This document shows, piece after piece, positions 57,721-64,000 of a DNA stretch of 64,000 nucleotides (position 1 is the stretch's first letter; the number at the start of each line of letters is the position of its first letter). This DNA comes from Novosphingobium sp. PP1Y (GTDB lineage: Bacteria > Pseudomonadota > Alphaproteobacteria > Sphingomonadales > Sphingomonadaceae). The stretch is from NCBI RefSeq assembly GCF_000253255.1, contig NC_015583.1, forward strand, positions 310,001 through 374,000, written 5' to 3'. Under the pieces are notes generated by a model. It saw nothing but the letters and a program-made list of their open reading frames with translations, did no database searches and was not told where the DNA came from. Position numbers and translations under genes: made by a program.

Positions 57721-58815
57721 ATGGATCGCGGCATGAAGGACGAAGCGCTCGCCCTCTCGAACCTGCTTGCCGCGCTTTATGGCGGGATCGATGACGAACG
57801 CCCGTGGCAGGCCTTTCTCAAGGCGCTGGCCGAGTGGATGGAAGCGACTTACGCGACGCTGATCATCACCACGCCGGGCAACGAAATGCCCGCCACTTTC
57901 ATCACGCCCGGCGCGGACCCGCAGCGCAGTGAAGACTACATTCGAACCTATTTCGCGCAGGACCCGTTCCGGGGCCTCCCCGAAGGTGAGGTCATGACCT
58001 ATCGCGGCTTCCTTGCCGGATTGCCCGAGGAAACCTACGAAACCTTCAGCGGATACATGCGCGAAGCGCACAGCGCGCAGGTGATCGGCGTTGACCTGCG
58101 CTTTCCCCGCGGCTTCGAAGCACGCTTTCGCGTCACCCGCATCGAAACAGAGCCGGAGTTCCGTCCCGACGATATAGCGAAGATGCAGGGGCTCGTGCCG
58201 CATCTGCGCCTTGCTATCGCCCTGTTCGAGAAACTCCAGTTTGCCGGCGCACAGCACGGCGCTTTCCACTCGGCAGCGCAAGGCATGGGCATAGGGCTGG
58301 TCGTCCTCGACCGCGACCGCCACGTCGTGAGCAGGAACCCGCTGGCAGAGCAACTTCTGGACGAGGGCGAAGGCGTTCACCTTTCCGGCCAGTGGCTGAC
58401 ATTCGACAATGCCGCCGATGCCCGGCGTATCGATACGATGCTGACGGAAAACTACAGCGACGGACCGACCCGCTTTCGCATCGAAAGACCCGTCAACGGC
58501 GATCTCATGGCGACGGCGCGGCCGATCGACGTCCCGGCCGTCGGCTCGGGCAGCGGCGCGCTGGCGCTCCTCCTTTCGCAACCCGGTCACGAGGAACTGC
58601 CATCACCCCAGGTCCTGCGCGAACTCTTCGGCCTGACCCCCGCCGAAGCGCGGCTCGCCTCGACAATCGCGGGCGGGGAATCGCTGGTGAACGCGGCGCA
58701 CTCGCTTGGCATCGCGCACAACACTGCAAAAGTGCAGCTGCGCTCGGTCTTCGCCAAGACCGGAGTGAGGCGCCAGGCGCAGCTCGTCTCGCTCATCGCT
58801 CACCTTTCCGGATAA
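57721..58815 (+). CDS. LuxR family transcriptional regulator
   Basis: A 364-residue protein with a C-terminal LuxR-type helix-turn-helix (LTPAEARLASTIAGGESLVNAAHSLGIAHNTAKVQLRSVFAKTG) and an N-terminal sensor region of about 290 residues with a PAS-like part (GIGLVVLDRDRHVVSRNPLAEQLLDEGEGV). It has no receiver aspartate pattern, so it is a ligand-sensing rather than two-component type. The start is the ATG at 57721 or the one at 57733; neither has a strong site. It sits right behind the LLM terminator and ends tail-to-tail with the SDR. Confidence 0.85.
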   Translation: MDRGMKDEALALSNLLAALYGGIDDERPWQAFLKALAEWMEATYATLIITTPGNEMPATFITPGADPQRSEDYIRTYFAQDPFRGLPEGEVMTYRGFLAGLPEETYETFSGYMREAHSAQVIGVDLRFPRGFEARFRVTRIETEPEFRPDDIAKMQGLVPHLRLAIALFEKLQFAGAQHGAFHSAAQGMGIGLVVLDRDRHVVSRNPLAEQLLDEGEGVHLSGQWLTFDNAADARRIDTMLTENYSDGPTRFRIERPVNGDLMATARPIDVPAVGSGSGALALLLSQPGHEELPSPQVLRELFGLTPAEARLASTIAGGESLVNAAHSLGIAHNTAKVQLRSVFAKTGVRRQAQLVSLIAHLSG

Positions 58816-58831
58816 GCGGCCAGGCCACAGA

Positions 58832-59602
58832 TCAGCGGTAAAACGCACCGCCGTTCACATGGATCACCTGACCGTTCACCCAGCGCCCGTCCTCCGAAAG
58901 CAACAGCGCCACCATCGCGGCGATGTCCTCGACTTTGCCCAGGCGCGTTGAATGGACGCCTTGAAGGCAATGCGCGATCCACGGCTCCGGCACTTGTCCG
59001 CCCGCGATCATTTCCGGCGTCATCACGAAACCCGGCGCGACCGCATTGGCCGTTATCCCTTCCTTGCCCCAACGGCTGGCGACATGGCGTACAAGGGCAT
59101 TGAGCGCGCTTTTCGACATGGCGTAGGAGGGGCGCTCCGGCTCCCCAGCGTCGCCGGCATCGGACGAGGTATAGACAATGGCCCCGCCCCCGGACTTGCG
59201 CAGTGCGGGCAATGCCTGGCGCGTGCACAGCAGATGCCCGCGCAAATTCACCGCGATCGTGCGGTCGAACACGCCAAGGTCGACATCCAACGCGTCGCTG
59301 TCGGCAAATATCGTGCGCAGATCAGCCGCGTTGACATGCACGCCGTCGAGCCTGCCCAATCCGCCCATCGCGCCTGCGAATGCCTCGCGGACCGATGCTT
59401 CCTCGGCAATGTCAACATGCACCGCGAAGGCCTCACGGCCCTCCGCGACCATTTCCTCGGCCACCGCCGCAGCGGCATCGAGGTTGATATCGGCCGCACA
59501 GACCCGCGCGCCCTCAAGGCACAGGCGCCTCACCGTAGCGGCTCCGATACCCGTGCCCGCGCCCACAACGACAATGGCTTTGCCTTCAAGCCTTTCCTTC
59601 AT
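58832..59602 (-). CDS. SDR family oxidoreductase
   Basis: A 256-residue SDR with GAGTGIG, HVNAAD for NNAG, Ser in YTSSDAG and YAMSK, ending GQVIHVNGGAFYR with NGG in place of DGG, as in the SDR at 48987. ATG at 59602 with GAGGAGAGA upstream is preferred over a TTG 6 bases earlier. It is divergent from the OYE/FAD reductase gene at 59870 across a 267-base gap full of TACGCA-like sites. Confidence 0.88.
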   Translation of the reverse strand: MKERLEGKAIVVVGAGTGIGAATVRRLCLEGARVCAADINLDAAAAVAEEMVAEGREAFAVHVDIAEEASVREAFAGAMGGLGRLDGVHVNAADLRTIFADSDALDVDLGVFDRTIAVNLRGHLLCTRQALPALRKSGGGAIVYTSSDAGDAGEPERPSYAMSKSALNALVRHVASRWGKEGITANAVAPGFVMTPEMIAGGQVPEPWIAHCLQGVHSTRLGKVEDIAAMVALLLSEDGRWVNGQVIHVNGGAFYR

Positions 59603-59666
59603 GGACAATCTCTCCTCACCAAGCAGCCCCGGCCGTGCCGGGGCGCGTCGAATGCGCGGATAATTG

Positions 59667-59760
59667 AGCGTAGACCAATCCGATACGCAATACGCGATTT
59701 CTTGTATGCGATCACATTACTGGTCATTTTGCGTGATTAGTAAGCTTATTTATTGCGTTT
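59667..59760. promoter_or_regulatory. cluster of TACGCA-like sites before the OYE/FAD reductase gene
   Basis: AGCGTA (59667), TACGCA (59684), TACGCG (59691), TATGCG (59705), TTGCGT (59729) and TTGCGT (59753) lie within 100 AT-rich bases of the divergent gap. This is the densest group of the recurrent hexamer in the window and may be a multi-site operator of the Lrp/AsnC genes downstream. Confidence 0.45.
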
Positions 59761-59869
59761 TGGTGATCGCACCGATACCACCTTCAACAAAGCGGGCCGT
59801 GACGAACGGATCGCGGCGAGGAGAGGGCGTACCGGCAAGGCCAGCCCACGAGAGGCGGAGCACCAGTTA

Positions 59870-62035
59870 ATGTCATCCAATCAGTTTCCCTATCTGCTGT
59901 CGGAAGGTCGTATCGGCGCAATGACGCTGCGCAACCGCATCGCGGTGACCGCCATGGGCGTCAGTCTGTCCGAGGCGGATGGCACCGTAGGCGAGCGACT
60001 GATCGCCTACCACGAGGAGCAGGCGAAGGGCGGGGCGGGCCTCATCATTTCCGGCGTAACCGGGGTCGGTTGGCCTACGGGCGGGGTTTCGATCAACCAG
60101 ACGGCGATCTCGGATGACCGCTTCGTGCCCGGCCTCACCGAACTGACGCGCCGCGTCCACGCGCACGGCGCAAAGATCGCCGCGCAGCTCCATCATGGCG
60201 GCCTTGTCGCAGCCTATTCCGCTTTTGCCCATGGCGAGCAGCTCTGGGCCCCGGCCTACCCGCCCGCCCCCAAGGCCAATTTCACCGACTACTTCCTGAT
60301 GGAGGAACGCGCCGGGATGCAAGGGCTGCCGGTCCCGCAGGTCAAAGTCCTGGAGAAGGCCGACATCGACCTCGTCGTCCGCCAGTTCGCGGATGGTGCA
60401 CGGCGCGCGAAGCAGGCCGGATTCGACGGCGTGGAAATCCATGGCGGCCACGGCTACCTGCTCTCCTCGTTCGTCTCGCCCTATACGAACAACCGCACCG
60501 ACGAATATGGCGGCGGCCTCGAAAACCGCGCTCGTCTCGCGCTCGACGTCCTGCGTGCGGTGCGCGCCGAAGTCGGGCCGGACTTCCCGGTCTGGATGAA
60601 GATCGACTCGCGCGAAATCGGCAAGCAAAACGCAATCACCATCGAGCTTGCACAGCAATTCGCGCAAATGGTCGAGGAGGCCGGTGCCGACGCAATTACC
60701 GTCACTGCTTATCACAATACCGACCTGGGCAAGCTTCATTCGGAATCGCACACGCCGCACATCGAGGGCTGGAACCTGGATGCGGTCGCGAGGATCAAGT
60801 CGGTCGTCTCGATCCCGGTAATCGGCTCAGGCCGCATCGAGCCCGAAGTCGCCGACAAGGCGATCGGCAAGAACGAACTCGACATCGTCGCCATGGGCCG
60901 CAAGCTGCTGGCCGATCCGCACCTGCCCGCAAAGCTGACGCGCGGCGCACCCGACGAAGTGCGCCCGTGCATCTATTGCTATACCTGCATCTCGGCGATC
61001 TACATGGGCGACATGGTACGCTGCGCCGTCAACCCGCAGCTCGGCCGCGAGTACCAGGGTGAGCCGGCTCCCGCTAAATCCGCTCGTCACATCGCCGTCG
61101 TGGGCGGCGGCCCCGGCGGCATGGAAGCGGCACGCCGCCTTGCTGCACTCGGCCACAAGGTCACGCTGATCGAGAAGTCGGATCGCCTCGGCGGCACGCT
61201 GCGCTTCGCCTCGCTGGCCTATGAGCCGAACGAACGCCTGCTCAACTGGCTGCGCCGACAGGTCACCGAGGCGGGCGTGGAAATCAGGCTTTCGACCGTT
61301 GCGTCCCCTGAACTGCTGCGCGGGATGGGCGTCGATACCGTTCTCGTTGCGACAGGCGCAGTGCGCGACATGCCGCCGCTTCCCGGCAATGACCTCGACC
61401 ACGTCTATTCGGGCGACGACATGCGCAACCTGATGCTGGGCGAGACCACCTCGGAGTTGAAGCGCAAGACCTCCCTTTTCTCGCGCATGGCAACGAAGAT
61501 CGGCGCCGCGACCGGCGCAACGGCAAACCTTTCGCTGGTGCGCAAGGCCACCCACGCATGGATGCCGCTGGCCGACGACATCGCAATCGTCGGCGGCGAA
61601 CTGGTCGGCCTCGAACTGGCCGAATTCCTGATGGAGCGCGGCCGCAAGGTCCACGTGATCGACGAAGCGCCGCGGATGGGCAAGGGCCTGATGCTGGTGC
61701 GCCGCATGCGCATTCTGGCGGAACTCGCCGAACACGGCGTGGGTCTTCATTCCGGGGTTTCCGAGATAGCGATCCGCAAGGACAGCGTGACATTCACCGA
61801 CGCCGAAGGCCACGCGCAGTCGGTGCGCGCCGGCAACGTCATCGTCGCGCGCGGCGCACATGGCGATACGTCACTTGCCGAAGCACTCGAAACGGCGGGG
61901 ATGAAAGTCCACGTCTTCGGCGATGCCACGGGTGTCACTTACATTGAAGGCGCCATGCGCGGCGCAGCCGACGCAGTCGCCCAATTGAGCAGCGGACTCC
62001 GCTTGGAAGAGCATCGCGAGATGCAGCATGGATGA
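59870..62035 (+). CDS. NADH:flavin oxidoreductase / FAD-dependent reductase (2,4-dienoyl-CoA reductase-like)
   Basis: A 721-residue two-part enzyme. Residues 1-370 form an OYE-type FMN barrel (VTAMGVSLSEADG, AQLHHGG, VEIHGGHGYLLSSFVSP with the normal H-x2-H pair); a CIYCYTC ... RCAVNP cluster (C-x2-C-x2-C-x11-C) near residue 375 binds [4Fe-4S]; the C-terminal part has two nucleotide-binding folds (VVGGGPGGMEAAR and IVGGELVGLELAEFL). It reduces conjugated enones or enoyl-CoA. ATG at 59870 follows GGAG; earlier codons are in the control gap. It ends overlapping the upstream-most in-frame ATG of the Lrp gene. Confidence 0.92.
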   Translation: MSSNQFPYLLSEGRIGAMTLRNRIAVTAMGVSLSEADGTVGERLIAYHEEQAKGGAGLIISGVTGVGWPTGGVSINQTAISDDRFVPGLTELTRRVHAHGAKIAAQLHHGGLVAAYSAFAHGEQLWAPAYPPAPKANFTDYFLMEERAGMQGLPVPQVKVLEKADIDLVVRQFADGARRAKQAGFDGVEIHGGHGYLLSSFVSPYTNNRTDEYGGGLENRARLALDVLRAVRAEVGPDFPVWMKIDSREIGKQNAITIELAQQFAQMVEEAGADAITVTAYHNTDLGKLHSESHTPHIEGWNLDAVARIKSVVSIPVIGSGRIEPEVADKAIGKNELDIVAMGRKLLADPHLPAKLTRGAPDEVRPCIYCYTCISAIYMGDMVRCAVNPQLGREYQGEPAPAKSARHIAVVGGGPGGMEAARRLAALGHKVTLIEKSDRLGGTLRFASLAYEPNERLLNWLRRQVTEAGVEIRLSTVASPELLRGMGVDTVLVATGAVRDMPPLPGNDLDHVYSGDDMRNLMLGETTSELKRKTSLFSRMATKIGAATGATANLSLVRKATHAWMPLADDIAIVGGELVGLELAEFLMERGRKVHVIDEAPRMGKGLMLVRRMRILAELAEHGVGLHSGVSEIAIRKDSVTFTDAEGHAQSVRAGNVIVARGAHGDTSLAEALETAGMKVHVFGDATGVTYIEGAMRGAADAVAQLSSGLRLEEHREMQHG

Positions 62036-62138
62036 TCGCCCCGGAACCGCGAAACGCGTCAAGGGCAAGGATATTCCCGGGCAAACACCGACCGGAGAAC
62101 AGAAAAAAGCGCGTGTCGCGATTGACGAAGGAGGCACC

Positions 62139-62660
62139 TTGCGCAAAGCATCCGGGCGTAAAGCAATTAGGGCAATTTCGGGCGACATGAACCAGTCGAT
62201 CAGTTTCGATGCGACCGATCACGCGATCGTCGAGCAACTCCGCCTCAACGGACGGGCCAACAATCAGCAGATTGCCGAGGCCCTGGGCCTGACCGCGACG
62301 ACCGTCTCCACCCGCATCAAGCGGATGGAGGATGCAAACCAGTTGCGCGTCGTCGGCGTGTCCGACTTCGCGGCCCATGGCTTCAACGTGCTCATGAAGA
62401 TCGCGATCGAGATCGACGGCCGCCCCGCTTCGGAAGTCGCCAAGGATTTGTCGAACCTGCCCGAGATCTTCGCGGTACACCTCGTGACCGGCCGCTACGA
62501 CATTGACGTTCTGGTAGCGCTGCACGACTTTGCGGACCTCAACGGGTTCCTTTTCGATAATCTTGCCAATGTCCGCGGAATCCGATCGATGACACCTGCC
62601 GTTGTTGTCGATGTCGTCAAGTACCAGTTTGAAGTCGCTCCAATCGAAGGAGAGCGCTGA
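62139..62660 (+). CDS. Lrp/AsnC family transcriptional regulator (1)
   Basis: About 173 residues: helix-turn-helix in ATDHAIVEQLRLNGRANNQQIAEALGLTATTVSTRIKRMEDAN and a RAM/ASNC effector domain after it. A TTG at 62139 with AAGGAGG 4 bases before it is taken as the start; an ATG at 62028 (inside the reductase end) and one at 62187 are alternatives. It is followed after 4 bases by a second Lrp-type gene, so the two are made together and may form mixed oligomers. Confidence 0.85.
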   Translation: MRKASGRKAIRAISGDMNQSISFDATDHAIVEQLRLNGRANNQQIAEALGLTATTVSTRIKRMEDANQLRVVGVSDFAAHGFNVLMKIAIEIDGRPASEVAKDLSNLPEIFAVHLVTGRYDIDVLVALHDFADLNGFLFDNLANVRGIRSMTPAVVVDVVKYQFEVAPIEGER

Positions 62661-62664
62661 GCCC

Positions 62665-63144
62665 ATGTCCGACTTTATGCTCGACCAGCTCGATCAGGAC
62701 CTGATCCGCCTTCTGGCGCACGACGCGCGGGTATCGAACCGCCGCCTTGCGACCGAACTTGGCGTCACCGAAGGAACTGTTCGCGGCCGCATCAAGCGCC
62801 TTCAGCAGGATGGCCTCCTCGCCTTCACGGCAATCACGGGATATGAGATCGCCCGCAAGTCGCGCCTCGCCTTTATCAATGTCCAGGCAGAGGTAGACCG
62901 CGTTCGTGAAGTGGCGCAGGCCATTTCCGAACTGCCCCTGATCAATGCGGTGCTGCTGACCATGGGACAGTTCAACATCACCGCGATGTGCCTGTTCGAA
63001 GAACTCGATATGCTGGTGGAGACCGCGTCTGACCAGATCCTCTCCATCAAGGGGGTCCACCATGTGGAGACTTCGATCGCAGTCAAGACGGTGAAGTACA
63101 ATGCCCGCATGGCAAAGATCACGAAGCCTAGCGAACCAGACTGA
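62665..63144 (+). CDS. Lrp/AsnC family transcriptional regulator (2)
   Basis: A 159-residue regulator with the helix-turn-helix LDQDLIRLLAHDARVSNRRLATELGVTEGTVRGRIKRLQQDG and a C-terminal ligand domain (LLTMGQFNITAMCLFEELDMLVE). AAGGAGAG lies 12 bases before the ATG at 62665. It is only distantly alike to its neighbour. Their place at the end of the reductase transcript suggests control of the reductase and the divergent SDR. Confidence 0.9.
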   Translation: MSDFMLDQLDQDLIRLLAHDARVSNRRLATELGVTEGTVRGRIKRLQQDGLLAFTAITGYEIARKSRLAFINVQAEVDRVREVAQAISELPLINAVLLTMGQFNITAMCLFEELDMLVETASDQILSIKGVHHVETSIAVKTVKYNARMAKITKPSEPD

Positions 63145-63756
63145 AGACTATCCCCTCACGATGATCCAACTCGCCTCAAGGGGTCCTGCCCCTAGATTGG
63201 CGTCGAAAGTCAAGCCGCTTCCCGAATGGGACCGTTGGCTCGCTCTATGCAATTAGCCGTCTCGATGCATCACACCGACGTGTCCATATCGCTGCTGCCC
63301 TCCAACGTGATCTGCCCGGCCAGCGCATGGACACGAGCTTGCAGAGGTCGCCGCGCAGCGCCGGGTCTGCGCCCTCGGCGAGGGGTACAACGCATCAGTC
63401 CTGGATGAGGTGACGGGCAGACACCCGCCTGCGAGGCCGATGGTTGCCGGTGTGATCCCGCACCATACGGACCGCCTGCTCACGACCTTTTGGTCTAAAC
63501 TTGTTGGTCGATATACTTGCCGTGACGCTTCCTTTCATGAAGAGGGTCCTCCGGCACTACCGAGTCAATCCGCCACTCCTTCGTGACAATCCCATGCATA
63601 AAACGTCAACGATTAACACCAATGATCGTAGATTATTTTTCTTGCATTCTGATCGCGATTCAGTGCAGAAAGACGTACGATGCATTCGCCGATGATTTTG
63701 AGAGTGAAGCGTCGGGACCTGAGGATGGCGATATACCAGGAAGGTAGTTTTGGATC
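63145..63756. other. 612-base gap before the GntR gene, no certain gene
   Basis: No convincing gene was found. Short frames exist on both strands. One plus-strand frame is open from about 63311 to 63587 without a good start (RRVCALGEGYNASVLDEVTG), loosely like the hinge region of a LacI regulator; this may be a relic or chance. The part from 63590 to 63680 is AT-rich and probably holds the GntR promoter. A small AGGGG/CCCCT hairpin at 63179-63193 may end the Lrp transcript. Confidence 0.4.
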
Positions 63757-64000
63757 ATGAAGCAGAGCAACGACTTGTCAAACAAAGGCCGCGTTGCCTC
63801 TTCACCTCGTCGCCGGGCTCGCAAAGCCGAGGCCGCGCCAAATCTGGGCGCGGGTGTCGCGGCGCATGGCGTCGATGTCGAGCAGCACATCTATCAGACG
63901 GTGTTTGACAGCGTGCTCAACCAGCGGCTGGTGCCCGGGACCAAGCTACCCGAACCGGCACTGTGTGAGCTCTTCAAGGTTTCGCGCGCGGTGATCCGCA
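63757..64000 (+). CDS. GntR family transcriptional regulator, N-terminal part, cut by window edge
   Basis: The first 81 codons of a gene that runs out of the window. After a basic, flexible leader of about 45 residues (SPRRRARKAEAAP), the winged helix begins with IYQTVFDSVLNQRLVPGTKLPEPALCELFKVSRAVIR, the typical GntR DNA-binding start with PGTKL and VSR. AGGAAGG lies upstream of the ATG. The effector domain type (FCD or other) is outside the window. Confidence 0.85.
   Translation, partial: MKQSNDLSNKGRVASSPRRRARKAEAAPNLGAGVAAHGVDVEQHIYQTVFDSVLNQRLVPGTKLPEPALCELFKVSRAVIR

Noticed and set aside
1..64000. CRISPR arrays, tRNA, rRNA, insertion sequences, integrases or phage genes
   Set aside because: No repeat-spacer pattern, no cloverleaf-like segment, no transposase or integrase motif was seen; the region looks like a settled catabolic locus rather than a fresh insertion.

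Overview
The window is GC-rich DNA from an alphaproteobacterium, most likely a sphingomonad of the Novosphingobium/Sphingobium type. This rests on three SusC-free TonB-dependent receptors with the sphingomonad-style plug start (VVTAQKR...QDVP), on the heavy use of short-chain dehydrogenases (SDRs), and on codon and GC style; no rRNA or marker gene is present to confirm it. No transposase, integrase, tRNA, rRNA or CRISPR array was seen. Nearly all of the 64 kb is one catabolic region: about 60 genes in short operons that switch strand repeatedly, with AT-richer gaps where promoters and palindromes sit.

Layout. 1-6.8 kb: end of a meta-cleavage lower pathway (acylating acetaldehyde dehydrogenase, 4-hydroxy-2-oxovalerate aldolase) followed by an FMN reductase, a flavin ketosteroid-dehydrogenase-like enzyme, an SDR, an SRPBCC protein, an NTF2-like protein and an aldo/keto reductase. 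6.8-13.9 kb: TIM-barrel isomerase, PaaY-like hexapeptide protein, an unknown protein, a DUF1214 protein, NTF2-like, SDR and TonB receptor 1. 14-20 kb: translationally coupled run NTF2-like / flavin dehydrogenase / GMC oxidoreductase / Zn alcohol dehydrogenase, then an EthD-NTF2 fusion. 20-26.4 kb (minus): SDR, AhpD-like, MFS transporter, NTF2-like, EthD, TonB receptor 2. 26.9-34.4 kb: SDR lacking its catalytic Tyr, KshA-like Rieske oxygenase with a divergent LysR regulator, NTF2-like, sulfotransferase, Delta1-ketosteroid-dehydrogenase-like enzyme, SDR. 34.5-46.3 kb: SDRs, EthD, VOC protein, cytochrome P450 plus its ferredoxin, a coupled SDR/NTF2/SDR/NmrA run, an HSL-type esterase and an old-yellow-enzyme. 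46.3-56.3 kb: NTF2-like, AraC regulator, two SDRs, TonB receptor 3 with a divergent TetR regulator, an exported SurE-like phosphatase, an SDR and a Baeyer-Villiger-type monooxygenase. 56.5-64 kb: LLM flavin enzyme, LuxR-type regulator, SDR, a two-domain OYE/FAD reductase, two tandem Lrp/AsnC regulators and the start of a GntR regulator.

Working together (inference): outer-membrane receptors import a hydrophobic or bulky compound; P450, Rieske and BVMO enzymes oxygenate it; SDRs, GMC, ADH and AKR enzymes interconvert alcohols and ketones; three ketosteroid-dehydrogenase-like flavoproteins and two OYE-type reductases set or remove ring double bonds; NTF2-like and EthD proteins may isomerise, hydrate or dehydrate intermediates; the fragments leave through the aldolase and acylating aldehyde dehydrogenase as pyruvate and an acyl-CoA. 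The enzyme set looks steroid- or terpenoid-like, but the substrate cannot be read from sequence. Many promoter gaps share the hexamer TACGCA/TGCGTA, suggesting a common regulator.
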